This document shows, one piece after another, positions 18,266-27,907 of a stretch of DNA of 64,000 nt. Every line of letters starts with the position of its first letter. The stretch's first letter is position 1. A program made the position numbers and the translations under genes. Source of the DNA: Psychroserpens mesophilus (GTDB taxonomy: Bacteria; Bacteroidota; Bacteroidia; Flavobacteriales; Flavobacteriaceae). The stretch spans positions 124,001 to 188,000 of the forward strand of contig NZ_JXJP01000014.1 in NCBI RefSeq assembly GCF_000826645.1, in the 5' to 3' direction. The notes beneath the pieces are model-generated. The model was given only the letters and a program-made list of their open reading frames with translations. It searched no databases and had not been told where the DNA came from.

Positions 18266-20044
18266 TTAATTCAAATTAAAAGGGAAAAAATAAGGTATAA
18301 TAAACGATGCTGCTATCCAAATTAAGAGGTTAAGTGGTGTACCCATTTTTAAAAAATCATTGAATTTATAATTTCCCGGAGCATAAACCATAGTGTTTGT
18401 TGGATAACTCATTGGTGTCATAAATGTGAGCGAGCACGCAAACATGACAGCTACCAAAAATGGACGATTACTAATTTGCATAGCCTCAGACAAACTTATA
18501 ACTATTGGAGCCATCAAAGCTGCTGTTGCTTTACTCGAAATTAAATTGGTACAAATAAAAGTGACTAAATAAATTAAACTTAAGGTGATTTGGGCGTTAT
18601 ATTGACCAAGTGTTTCCATGATATAGTTTGCTATTAAGCTTGCACCTCCAACTTTTTCAAGTGCTGTTCCCATAGAAAGAACACCTGCCATCATAAAAAT
18701 CACTTTCCATTCTACGGCTTTGTATGCCTCCATGGGCTTTAAAATACCTGTCAACACCATCAGTAATGCACCTATCATTGCGCTAATTAATATTGATGTA
18801 ATATTTAGCGATGCTGCTAATACAACGGCAATACCAATTAATACAGCTGGTATGGCTTTTTTATAGTTGGTTTGTTTTTTTACGTATTCTGAGAGTCTAA
18901 CAATTGTCTTACTTGATTCTAAATTATTGACATCCTCTTCTTGACCTAAAATCAGTAACATATCGCCCTCTTTTAATGCGATATGACTTAATTTATCGTA
19001 TTTATTTTGACCTCTGTGTCGTATCGCTATTACAGACGAATTATATTGTTTTCTGAAATTGATTTCTTTCAATGATACACCCGATAAACTTGAGCCATAA
19101 GGAATAATTACTTCGTAAAGATTGAAGGATTTGAACTTCTCCTCTGCGACCTTCATACGATTTGAACCCTTAATACTGTAGCCTTTCATATCTAAAAGTC
19201 TCGATAAGGTTTCTGGAGGTGCAATAATTTTTAAAATATCACCTTTCAGTATTCTGGTATCTAAGCCAAAATTATGCTTTAAAACATCATTTCTGAGAAT
19301 CGAAAGCACATTGACATTGTAGTCTTGTACCAATTGAGATTTTCCCAAATATGAATTTATATCTTCACAGTGATCTTCAACATAAAGTTCTGTAATATAT
19401 GTTTCTGCCTTTTTTGTAAACTCGTTGTTTTCTCCTCTGTTTTTTGGCAATAGTAACGGACCAAATATAAAAATATAAGCAAATCCAATGGCTAAAAGGC
19501 ATAATGCTGCTCCGCTAAATTCAAACATTCCAAACTCTTCAACACCATACTTTTTAGCGTAACTACTTACTAGTATATTTGTTGAGGTACCAATTAAAGT
19601 ACATGTACCACCAAATAATGCAGCGAACGAAATTGGCATGAGCAACATACTAGGTCTAATATTCGTTTCTCTACAAACTGTTAAGGCAATGGGAAGTAAT
19701 AGCGCAACGACTGCTGTATCATTAATAAACGCTGAAAATAAACCAGAAATACAGCAACAAACAACGAGTGCAATACTGTAATGAATTTTAGCAAGTTTAA
19801 TAATTTTAAAACTGAGTCCGTCTAATATGCCTGAGCTAAAAACACCTCCACTAACAACAAAAATACAACCCAAGGTAATAGTGGCAGGATGATTAAACCC
19901 TGAGAAACCTTCCTCAGGACTCAGTATTCCTGCGACAATAAACATTGCCATAATTAATATGGATGTTGTGTCAATAGAAAAATAGTCTTTCACAAAGAGA
20001 AAAACACCAACTAAAATAATAGCAAATGTTATTAGTAAATCCAT
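18266..20044 (-). CDS. SLC13/DASS-type permease with two TrkA-C domains
   Basis: A 592-residue transporter. Hydrophobic halves (about 1-180 and 395-592) flank two TrkA-C (RCK_C) modules: about 205-290 (YVEDHCEDINSYLGKSQLV...GDILKIIAPPE) and about 300-385 (EVIIPYGSSLSGVSLKEINF...EGDMLLILGQEE). The motifs SAFINDTAVVALLLPIAL and LISSKATAALMAPIVISLSE fit the divalent anion/sodium symporter family. Substrate may be sulfate, dicarboxylate or another anion and is not readable. It is 116 bp upstream of the antiporter on the same strand. Confidence 0.87.
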   Translation of the reverse strand: MDLLITFAIILVGVFLFVKDYFSIDTTSILIMAMFIVAGILSPEEGFSGFNHPATITLGCIFVVSGGVFSSGILDGLSFKIIKLAKIHYSIALVVCCCISGLFSAFINDTAVVALLLPIALTVCRETNIRPSMLLMPISFAALFGGTCTLIGTSTNILVSSYAKKYGVEEFGMFEFSGAALCLLAIGFAYIFIFGPLLLPKNRGENNEFTKKAETYITELYVEDHCEDINSYLGKSQLVQDYNVNVLSILRNDVLKHNFGLDTRILKGDILKIIAPPETLSRLLDMKGYSIKGSNRMKVAEEKFKSFNLYEVIIPYGSSLSGVSLKEINFRKQYNSSVIAIRHRGQNKYDKLSHIALKEGDMLLILGQEEDVNNLESSKTIVRLSEYVKKQTNYKKAIPAVLIGIAVVLAASLNITSILISAMIGALLMVLTGILKPMEAYKAVEWKVIFMMAGVLSMGTALEKVGGASLIANYIMETLGQYNAQITLSLIYLVTFICTNLISSKATAALMAPIVISLSEAMQISNRPFLVAVMFACSLTFMTPMSYPTNTMVYAPGNYKFNDFLKMGTPLNLLIWIAASFIIPYFFPFNLN

Positions 20045-20078
20045 AATAGACTACATATAATAGTTCAGATTAATGGCG

Positions 20079-20411
20079 TTATTGTTTTTCTTCAGATTTG
20101 TAATATACCCTTTTCAAACTCTTCTTAAGTAAGGTAAATCTATAGATTCCAATGACAAAAAAAACACCACTAAAAATTAATGATAGTAAAGCCAAATACT
20201 TAAAATTTGTGAACTCTTTGAGTTGAAAAAACGCAATACCTCCTAAAAGCAAATAAAGTGATGATCTAATATAAGATAGCAACGTACGCTCATTAGCCAA
20301 TCTGGTTCGCTCAATAGCTAAGTAGTCTCGCAAAATAACTTGTTCGTCTGGATTAAAGTCACGACCAAACCTCAACAATTTCATTTTTTTAATTTTGGGA
20401 GTTGTTTTCAT
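20079..20411 (-). CDS. DUF202 small membrane protein
   Basis: A 110-residue protein with the DUF202 pattern: LAIERTRLANERTLLSYIRS (about residues 30-49) before two membrane helices (about 50-66 and 72-92). DUF202 occurs in YidH-like bacterial proteins and in the yeast Vtc complex membrane region; its bacterial function is unknown. It ends 35 bp upstream of the SLC13 permease, so they may share a transcript. Two possible ATG codons exist at residues 1 and 10. Confidence 0.82.
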   Translation of the reverse strand: MKTTPKIKKMKLLRFGRDFNPDEQVILRDYLAIERTRLANERTLLSYIRSSLYLLLGGIAFFQLKEFTNFKYLALLSLIFSGVFFVIGIYRFTLLKKSLKRVYYKSEEKQ

Positions 20412-20550
20412 TCGGTAAAATTTTCATTAATATAAGTAAATACTTTAGATAAATAATTTATTAAAAATGTTAAAAATCCCTCAATAAATGGTACTTAAAT
20501 GAAATAATGTTTAATGCTTTTAGTAATTTGCATGTCAATTATCTTCTCAT

Positions 20551-21411
20551 ATGAATTTATATCCTATAAACGCTGGAAATTTTAAACTTGATGGTGGTGC
20601 CATGTTTGGCGTTGTTCCTAAATCAATTTGGTCAAGAACTAATCCTGCCGATGCCAATAACATGATTGATATCGCAGCACGTTGTTTGTTAATTGAAGAT
20701 GGCAAACGATTAATTTTAATTGATACTGGTATGGGAAACAAACAAAGCGACAAGTTTTATGGATACTACTTTCTCTGGGGAAATGATACCATTGATAGTT
20801 CGCTTAAAGCTCATGGTTTTCATCGTGATGATATAACCGATGTGTTTATGACGCATCTACATTTTGATCATTGTGGAGGCAGTATTCAATGGAACAAAGA
20901 CCGAACAGGTTATGAGCCTGCTTTCAAAAATGCGCAGTTTTGGAGCAATAAAGAGCATTGGAAATGGGCCACTCAACCAAACAATCGTGAAAAAGCATCA
21001 TTTCTAAAAGAAAATATTTTACCAATGGAAGAAAGTGGTCAATTGAAATTTACTTCGCTTCCTGAAATAGATATCTTAAAAAATTCTGAACTTGGTTTTG
21101 ATATCTTTTTTGCTAATGGTCATACCGATAAGCAAATGATTCCAATGATACGGTATAACGATAAAACCATTTGTTTTATGGCAGATTTATTGCCTACTGC
21201 TGGTCATTTACCACTTCCATTTGTAATGGGTTACGATACAAGACCTCTGCTCACATTGGATGAGAAAGAAAAATTCTTAAATCTTGCTGCAGATCAAAAT
21301 TTTTATTTGTTTTTAGAGCATGATGCACACAACGAAATTATTACGGTTCAGCACACAGAAAAAGGTGTCAGACTTAAAGAAGTTTATACTACAAATGTTG
21401 TTTTTAATTAA
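20551..21411 (+). CDS. metallo-beta-lactamase-fold hydrolase
   Basis: A 286-residue cytoplasmic enzyme with the MBL signature THLHFDHCGG (about residues 101-110), IDTGMG before it, a later metal ligand in FANGHTDKQM (about 190), FMADLLPTAGH (about 213) and a terminal FLEHDAHNE. Family members cleave lactones, thioesters, phosphodiesters and other bonds; the substrate cannot be told. Its stop codon is one base before the S8 peptidase start, so they are co-transcribed. Confidence 0.88.
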   Translation: MNLYPINAGNFKLDGGAMFGVVPKSIWSRTNPADANNMIDIAARCLLIEDGKRLILIDTGMGNKQSDKFYGYYFLWGNDTIDSSLKAHGFHRDDITDVFMTHLHFDHCGGSIQWNKDRTGYEPAFKNAQFWSNKEHWKWATQPNNREKASFLKENILPMEESGQLKFTSLPEIDILKNSELGFDIFFANGHTDKQMIPMIRYNDKTICFMADLLPTAGHLPLPFVMGYDTRPLLTLDEKEKFLNLAADQNFYLFLEHDAHNEIITVQHTEKGVRLKEVYTTNVVFN

Positions 21412-21412
21412 A

Positions 21413-23023
21413 ATGCACTACTCCCTAAAATCGTTTTCTCTACTAGTTTGTTTATCGTTTCTGCTTTTTGGTTGCGGAAGTTCTTCCGGAATTATTTCGA
21501 CACCTGTCGAAAACATTGATAGTTCTCCTTTAAAAGTGTCTCCTTTAACCGAAAATGAACGACATACTTGGTCGCATTTAGATTTGGTAAAAGACACGAT
21601 TCCAGGAATGAGTGTTGAAAAAGCGTATTCAGAAGTTATAAAAAACAAAAAAGGAAAAACAGTTATAGTCGCTGTCATCGATTCGGCAACTGATATAGAT
21701 CATGAGGATTTAGATGATGTACTCTGGGTTAACGAAGACGAAATTCCTAATAACGGAAAAGACGACGATAATAATGGTTACATCGACGATATTCATGGTT
21801 GGAATTTTATAGGAGAAACGTATTACGAACAGTTTGAATATGTTAGATTATTAGCATCTGGTGATAAAAGTCATCCAAGATATGCTGAAGCTGAAGAAAA
21901 ATACAATCTTGAATTTCAAAAATACTCGCAGCTCAAAATTAATTCTAACAAACTATTGCAAGACGTCATTAGTTCGGATAATGCTGTTTCAGACTTCTTA
22001 AAAAAGAAAGATTATACTAAGAAGGAGGTTGCTGCTATCAAAACCGAAGATAAAGCGTTAAGTGAATCTGTTGCGCTCATAAATTATATCTTTAGTTTAG
22101 ATTATGGTTCTGTTACCGCATTTAAAGCTGCTGTTGAAGGTGATTTGGTAAATATCAATACGCGATTAGATTATCACTTAAACAAAAATTTTAAAGGTAG
22201 AAAAACTGGTGATAATCCAAACGATATTTATGACGTTGGTTATGGTAATAATAATCCGAGACCTACTGAAGAAAACGAAAGCCATGGCACTCACGTCAGT
22301 GGAATTATTTTAGCTGAACGCGATAACAATACAGGGATCAAAGGCGTTGCTAATAATGCAAAACTTATGGCAATCCGTTCTACACCAAATGGTGATGAAT
22401 ATGATAAAGATGTCGCTTTAGCAATTCGATATGCTGCCGATAATGGTGCACATATAATAAACATGAGTTTTGGCAAGGCGTTTTCTCCTCACAGTGATTG
22501 GGTTAAAGAGGCTATTGCCTATGCCGCAACTAAAGATGTCCTTATTGTGCATGGTTCTGGAAATGATGGTCACGATATTGACATACATAAAAATTTTCCT
22601 AATGATGCCACTGGAAACGGAAATGAAGTAGCTGATAATTTCATTACTGTTGGCGCTTTAACTCCCAGATATGGCTCTGGAATGGTAGCCTACTATTCGA
22701 ACTACGGAAAAGTGAATGTTGATATATTTGCTCCTGGATCTGAAATTTATTCCGCAATACCTGAAAATAAATACAAATTACAAAACGGAACATCGATGTC
22801 TGCACCAAATGTTACTGGTGTTGCTGCATTAATTCGATCCCAATACCCAAAGTTAACAGCTTCCCAGGTGAAACAAATTATTATGGATTCGGGATTGCCT
22901 ATTGAGACTAAAGTTGTGGTCGGAGAATCTCGTGAGATTAAAAATCTAACTGAAATTTCAAAATCTGGCAAAATTGCAAATGCCTACAACGCTTTGATTA
23001 TGGCTGCTCAAATAAAGAATTAA
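21413..23023 (+). CDS. S8 (subtilisin-like) serine protease lipoprotein
   Basis: A 536-residue secreted protease. I place the start at the ATG one base after the MBL gene: it gives a clean lipoprotein signal (MHYSLKSFSLLVCLSFLLFGC, lipobox LLFGC), while a longer frame upstream only overlaps the neighbour. The triad is complete: Asp in VIDSATDIDHED, His in ESHGTHVSG and Ser in NGTSMSAPNVTG. About 210 residues separate Asp and His, much longer than in subtilisin, including a charged helical insert. It is followed 25 bp later by an M1 peptidase, so the MBL-S8-M1 genes may be one operon. Confidence 0.92.
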   Translation: MHYSLKSFSLLVCLSFLLFGCGSSSGIISTPVENIDSSPLKVSPLTENERHTWSHLDLVKDTIPGMSVEKAYSEVIKNKKGKTVIVAVIDSATDIDHEDLDDVLWVNEDEIPNNGKDDDNNGYIDDIHGWNFIGETYYEQFEYVRLLASGDKSHPRYAEAEEKYNLEFQKYSQLKINSNKLLQDVISSDNAVSDFLKKKDYTKKEVAAIKTEDKALSESVALINYIFSLDYGSVTAFKAAVEGDLVNINTRLDYHLNKNFKGRKTGDNPNDIYDVGYGNNNPRPTEENESHGTHVSGIILAERDNNTGIKGVANNAKLMAIRSTPNGDEYDKDVALAIRYAADNGAHIINMSFGKAFSPHSDWVKEAIAYAATKDVLIVHGSGNDGHDIDIHKNFPNDATGNGNEVADNFITVGALTPRYGSGMVAYYSNYGKVNVDIFAPGSEIYSAIPENKYKLQNGTSMSAPNVTGVAALIRSQYPKLTASQVKQIIMDSGLPIETKVVVGESREIKNLTEISKSGKIANAYNALIMAAQIKN

Positions 23024-23048
23024 ACATCTCTAAAATTAAACCCTACTT

Positions 23049-24911
23049 ATGAAACAGCTTATTGTTTTTCTATTGTGTTATACCTGTTTCAGTACTTCTA
23101 TAACTGTTGCTCAAGTTCCTCAAATGGTTTACAAAACAGATAATTACTGGCAGCAACAAGCCAATTATACCATGGAAATTGATATGGATGTGACATCGTA
23201 TCAGTTTGAAGGACAACAAAACATTGTTTATACTAACAATTCTCCTGATGTTCTAAATAAAGTGTTTTATCATTTATACTTTAATGCCTTTCAACCAGGC
23301 AGTGATATGGATATAAGAGCACAAACTATTTCAGATCCTAGTCGGCGTTTATCTCATAATACAGGAACTAAGGAAGATCCTGTTTATGAAAGTAAAATAG
23401 CAGGATTACAACCTGATGAGATAGGATATATCAAAGTAAAATCACTTCTTCAAAATGGAAAATCGGTTAATTACAAAGTTGAAGGAACGCTTCTTGAAGT
23501 TCAATTAAATCAAGCCATTCAACCAGGAGAACAAGTAAATTTTGATATGGTTTTTACAGGTCAGGTACCTATTCAAATTCGACGTTCTGGAAGAAACAAC
23601 AAAGAAGGTGTTGCCTTGTCAATGGCGCAATGGTATCCAAAATTAGCCGAATACGATGAGGAAGGATGGCATGCTTACTCTTACATCGCTAGAGAATTTT
23701 ACAGTGTTTGGGGAAATTATGACGTTAAAATCACAATCGATAAAGACTATACTATTGGAGGTACTGGTTATTTGCAAAACCCAGAAACCATTGGACATGG
23801 TTATGCTCAAAAAACAGTTAAAACTGAAGGTGAAAAGCTAACCTGGCATTTTATTGCTCCAAATATTCATGACTTTACTTGGGCTGCAGATCCAAATTAT
23901 AAGCACGATACCTTACAAGTAGAAAATGGTCCATTGCTACACTTCTTCTATAAAAACACGATGTCCGAAGAACAATTGAAAAACTGGAAAGAACTACAAC
24001 CAAAAGCTGCTAATCTAATGACCTACTTTAGCAATTTAATCGGACCATATCCATACAAACAATACTCTATAATTCAAGCAGGTGATTCAGGCATGGAATA
24101 TGGCATGTGTACGTTTATTCGAGGTGAAGTTGAACTCGAAAGTATGTTAAGAAGTACTGTATCTCACGAAATGGCGCACACCTGGTTTCAGTTTTTACTG
24201 GCTTCAAATGAAGCAAAACACGAATGGATGGATGAAGGCTTTGCAACCTATGCAGAATACAAAGCTATGGATGTTTTCTACGATGAAAACAAATTAAACC
24301 CTTGGGAAAAATCCTATAATCGATATATCGAATTAGCGCAGTCTGGTTTAGAACAACCGCTTACAACCTATGCAGATCGCTATGAATTAAATCGTTCATA
24401 TAGTACAGCAGCTTATCATAAAGGCTGTGTGTTTTTAGCGCAATTAGGTTATATCATTGGAGAACACAATTTAGATAAGACCATTAAAACCTATTACAAC
24501 GAATTTGTGTTTAAACATCCTAAACCTTTAGACATTATTCGTACTGCTGAAAAAGTTTCCGGAATTGAACTCGACTGGTATCTAATCGATTTTGCTCAAA
24601 CTACAAATACCATAGATTATGCAGTTAAAAGTATTAACAAAAACGAGGTGATACTAGAGCGTATCGGAAAAATGGCAATGCCATTAGACATTCAGGTAAC
24701 TTATACAGATGGTGCCACTGAAGATTTTTACATTCCTTTACGAGAAATGCTAGGCGATAAACCTACCTCTGCAACCATTCTAAAAGATTGGACTTGGGTG
24801 CTACCTACCTATAGTTTTGAGACCTCTAAAAAAATTAGATCTGTTCAAATTGATTCTTCAGGTTTAATGGCAGATGTAAATAGTAAAAATAACAGGCTAT
24901 CTTTAAAATAA
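23049..24911 (+). CDS. M1-family metallopeptidase (aminopeptidase)
   Basis: A 620-residue exported peptidase with a signal peptide (ending ITVAQV). The N-terminal beta-saddle precedes a thermolysin-like domain with HEMAHTWFQ (zinc His pair and catalytic Glu, about residues 375-380) and the third ligand Glu in DEGFATYAE. The substrate-binding motif reads GMEYGM rather than GAMEN, a variant I recall from other bacterial M1 enzymes. It probably degrades peptides in the periplasm, next to the S8 protease. Confidence 0.91.
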   Translation: MKQLIVFLLCYTCFSTSITVAQVPQMVYKTDNYWQQQANYTMEIDMDVTSYQFEGQQNIVYTNNSPDVLNKVFYHLYFNAFQPGSDMDIRAQTISDPSRRLSHNTGTKEDPVYESKIAGLQPDEIGYIKVKSLLQNGKSVNYKVEGTLLEVQLNQAIQPGEQVNFDMVFTGQVPIQIRRSGRNNKEGVALSMAQWYPKLAEYDEEGWHAYSYIAREFYSVWGNYDVKITIDKDYTIGGTGYLQNPETIGHGYAQKTVKTEGEKLTWHFIAPNIHDFTWAADPNYKHDTLQVENGPLLHFFYKNTMSEEQLKNWKELQPKAANLMTYFSNLIGPYPYKQYSIIQAGDSGMEYGMCTFIRGEVELESMLRSTVSHEMAHTWFQFLLASNEAKHEWMDEGFATYAEYKAMDVFYDENKLNPWEKSYNRYIELAQSGLEQPLTTYADRYELNRSYSTAAYHKGCVFLAQLGYIIGEHNLDKTIKTYYNEFVFKHPKPLDIIRTAEKVSGIELDWYLIDFAQTTNTIDYAVKSINKNEVILERIGKMAMPLDIQVTYTDGATEDFYIPLREMLGDKPTSATILKDWTWVLPTYSFETSKKIRSVQIDSSGLMADVNSKNNRLSLK

Positions 24912-25012
24912 AGAATAAAACCAACGTTGTAATTAATTATAACAAATGTTTGGTATTGCTACACTTTTAGTATCTTGCTCTAACATCCAAATAAGAGATA
25001 ATTCAGTGCGAT

Positions 25013-25813
25013 ATGCTTCAAATAGATGAAAAAATAACAGCTATAATTCATCGGTTTAACCTCAACAACTATGCATTTTCAAAACGTATAGGTGTTACAG
25101 GAACTACCATAGATAGCATTGTTAATGGTCGTCCACAAAATGATGGCTCTCGTAAAAAAACCAAACCAGGTTACGATGTGCTTTTGGCAATCATAGACGC
25201 TTTTGATATTAATCCTGATTACCTCTTCGGAAAAAGTGATGTGATGTTAAACTCTGAAATTAAATCCATTCCAACATATTCTGGAATGCCTCATGTGATT
25301 TCAGCAACAACTGAAGGTCATGAAAATGTGGTTTTCATATCTACCAAGGCAAGAGCTGGATATTTAAATGGTTATGGTGATCCCGATTTTATTGAAACGC
25401 TTCCGTCGTTTAAAATGCCTTTGTTAACCAATGGAACTTTCCGATGTTTTGAAGTTCAGGGAAATTCTATGGTACAAACATTTTACAATGGAGATTTGGT
25501 CTTCGGAAAATACGTAGAAGCCCTTTCAGATATTAAAAATAATGAGGTCTATATTGTGATTAGCAAAAATGATGGTGTCGTTTTAAAACGCGTTATTAAT
25601 CATTCAGAAGACCAACAAAAACTCATTCTGAAAAGTGATAACCAAGATGGAAATTTTCCAAATTATGAAATTTCTTCCGAAGATATAATGGAAGTCTGGC
25701 AAGTGGTTATGTATGCCTCAGGTCAAATTCCAAAACCCATTGATGTCTTTGATAAACTTCAGGAACTTGAAAGTAAAATCTTTAATATCGAAAGTAAAAT
25801 TCAAAAGCATTAA
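25013..25813 (+). CDS. LexA/phage-repressor-like S24 regulator with XRE helix-turn-helix
   Basis: A 266-residue transcription factor. Residues 8-75 form an XRE-type helix-turn-helix (FSKRIGVTGTTIDSIVNGR). The C-terminal S24 domain has Ser152 in QGNSMVQ and Lys192 in VVLKRV, the Ser-Lys dyad used for self-cleavage, and an Ala115-Gly116 bond in the linker where LexA-like proteins cut. It could therefore be a cleavable repressor. A TTTG-N18-TATCTTGC element at 24949-24978 is a weak promoter candidate. Its TAA is followed at once by the rnpA ATG, so the genes are translationally coupled. A short coiled coil ends the protein. Confidence 0.88.
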   Translation: MLQIDEKITAIIHRFNLNNYAFSKRIGVTGTTIDSIVNGRPQNDGSRKKTKPGYDVLLAIIDAFDINPDYLFGKSDVMLNSEIKSIPTYSGMPHVISATTEGHENVVFISTKARAGYLNGYGDPDFIETLPSFKMPLLTNGTFRCFEVQGNSMVQTFYNGDLVFGKYVEALSDIKNNEVYIVISKNDGVVLKRVINHSEDQQKLILKSDNQDGNFPNYEISSEDIMEVWQVVMYASGQIPKPIDVFDKLQELESKIFNIESKIQKH

Positions 25814-26191
25814 ATGTCGTTTTCCTACCCAAAAAAAGAAAAACTGAAAAGTCAGAAATTAATAGAACAACTATTTTCTGAAGGAAAATCTGTTTCTGCG
25901 TTTCCGCTTCGAATGGTTTATCTGAAAACAGAGTTTGATGATGACACTCAATTTAAAACTGGTGTTTCTACCAGCAAACGAAATTTCAAAAAAGCAGTCG
26001 ATAGAAACCATATCAAACGCTTGCTTAGAGAAGCTTACAGACTTAACAAAACTCCATATTTTAACAACATTTCTGGGTCTTATGCGTTAATGATTTTGTA
26101 CATTAGTAAAGATGGAACAGATTTTGACGCTGTAGAAACGAAAATGAAACAACTTCTAGATGCTTTTTCTAAAAAAGTGTCCCAAAACTAA
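25814..26191 (+). CDS. rnpA: ribonuclease P protein component
   Basis: A 125-residue basic protein that assists RNase P RNA in tRNA 5' maturation. The signature is KAVDRNHIKRLLREAYR (about residues 55-71), preceded by FKTGVSTSKRNFK; length is normal. In many bacteria rnpA sits between rpmH and yidC near the origin; here it is butt-joined between an S24 regulator and an S41 protease with zero bases at each junction. Confidence 0.94.
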   Translation: MSFSYPKKEKLKSQKLIEQLFSEGKSVSAFPLRMVYLKTEFDDDTQFKTGVSTSKRNFKKAVDRNHIKRLLREAYRLNKTPYFNNISGSYALMILYISKDGTDFDAVETKMKQLLDAFSKKVSQN

Positions 26192-27841
26192 ATGCTGAAA
26201 AAGATGAAAAAACGATTACATAAACGACTGCTTATTCCTGTTTTAGCAGTTGCTATATTTTTTGGAGGAACTGCTTTTAAAAGTGAGTTTTTTGAAATTG
26301 CAAAACAAATTGAAATCTTCACAACTGTGTTTAAGGAACTCAACATGAACTATGTTGATGATACTAATCCAGGAGATTTAATGGATACTGCGATTAAAAG
26401 CATGTTAAATGATCTTGATCCTTATACCAACTATTACAACGAACAAGATGTTGAAGCTTCGAGAATTAATAACTCTGGAGATTACACAGGAATTGGTGCC
26501 AACGTTTTAACACTTAAGGATAAATTAGTCATTGTTGAACCATATAAAGGCTATGCTGCTGATAAGGCAGGTTTAAAAGCTGGAGACGAAATTATAAAAG
26601 TTGATAACGTGGTGGTTGCCGATTTTAAAGATGATGCAGGTAATCTTCTTCAAGGTGGTGCAGGTTCTGAAGTTACTGTGACTTATGTAAGACAGGGAAA
26701 AACAGATACTGCAACAATTAAAAGAGAAGCCGTAGAAATAAATGCTGTCCCACATTTTTCAATGATTGATGACGAAACAGGCTATATTGTTCTTCGAAAG
26801 TTTACACGTAAAGCCTCTTCTGAAACCATAAGTGCAGTAAGAGCCTTAAAAAATCAAGGTGCCAAACAACTTATATTAGATCTGAGAGGAAATCCAGGCG
26901 GTTTATTAACAGAAGCAGTAAATGTGACTAATATTTTTGTCCCTAAAAACCAGTTGGTAGTGACTACTAAATCGAAAGTTAAAAAGTATAACAAAACCTA
27001 TTACACTCAAAAAGATCCTGTAGATACCGAAATTCCTGTGGTGGTTCTTATCGATGGAAGTAGTGCATCAGCCAGTGAAATTGTTTCAGGAGCACTTCAG
27101 GATTTAGATCGCGCTGTTGTAATTGGAGCACGAAGCTTCGGAAAAGGCTTGGTACAGCGTCCGAAACCGTTGATCTACGGAACACAAATAAAAGTGACAA
27201 TCTCACGCTATTACACACCTTCAGGAAGATGTATTCAAGCTTTAGATTACTGGAACAGAGATGAAAACGGAAAAGCCACTCGAACCAAGCGAGAAAATTA
27301 TAACGCTTTTAAAACTAAAAAAGGAAGAACCGTTTACGATGGTGGAGGCATTCAACCAGATTTAGAATTAGAAGCTTCAAAACAGAGTCCGATAACGAAT
27401 GCTATTTTAGCTGAAAACTTAATTTTTAAGTACGCAACAGATTATTATTACAATCATCCTGAGCCTGCAGATATTACTCAATTTGAATTAACTGATGCTG
27501 AATTTAATAGTTTTAAAAACTTCCTGAGAAGTAACAATTTTAATTTTGAAACCAAAGCTGAAAAAGCCTTTGCTGAAGCATTTTTAATTGCAAAAGAGGA
27601 AAAAATAGGAACAGCAATTGATTCAGATTATGAAGATTTATTGAACGCTTTAAATTCCTATAAAAACCAGGCTATTGATGCCAACAAAACTGAAATTTTA
27701 GCCTTATTATCTGATGAAATTGTAAAACGTTACTTTTACAGAGAAGGACTTTACACCTATTATAAAGCTACAAATCCAGAAATTCAGAAAGGAAAAGAAA
27801 TACTAAATTCTAGCTCAAATTACAACGGGTATTTAGATTAA
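26192..27841 (+). CDS. S41 (C-terminal processing) peptidase with PDZ domain
   Basis: A 549-residue protease with an N-terminal membrane anchor or signal (about 11-27), a helical region, a PDZ domain (about 90-175: GIGANVLTLKDKLVIVEPYKGYAADKAGLKAGDEI is its core) and the tail-specific protease domain. The catalytic Ser lies in GSSASASEI (about 288) and the Lys in GARSFGKGLVQ (about 313). Such enzymes cut envelope proteins from the C-terminus. A tail of about 150 residues follows the catalytic domain. Its ATG directly follows the rnpA stop codon. Confidence 0.92.
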   Translation: MLKKMKKRLHKRLLIPVLAVAIFFGGTAFKSEFFEIAKQIEIFTTVFKELNMNYVDDTNPGDLMDTAIKSMLNDLDPYTNYYNEQDVEASRINNSGDYTGIGANVLTLKDKLVIVEPYKGYAADKAGLKAGDEIIKVDNVVVADFKDDAGNLLQGGAGSEVTVTYVRQGKTDTATIKREAVEINAVPHFSMIDDETGYIVLRKFTRKASSETISAVRALKNQGAKQLILDLRGNPGGLLTEAVNVTNIFVPKNQLVVTTKSKVKKYNKTYYTQKDPVDTEIPVVVLIDGSSASASEIVSGALQDLDRAVVIGARSFGKGLVQRPKPLIYGTQIKVTISRYYTPSGRCIQALDYWNRDENGKATRTKRENYNAFKTKKGRTVYDGGGIQPDLELEASKQSPITNAILAENLIFKYATDYYYNHPEPADITQFELTDAEFNSFKNFLRSNNFNFETKAEKAFAEAFLIAKEEKIGTAIDSDYEDLLNALNSYKNQAIDANKTEILALLSDEIVKRYFYREGLYTYYKATNPEIQKGKEILNSSSNYNGYLD

Positions 27842-27907
27842 AAATCAAAGGGTTTTTGATATAAGAATGAAAATAGATTATATTAGAAACACTGTTTTAT
27901 TTACACC

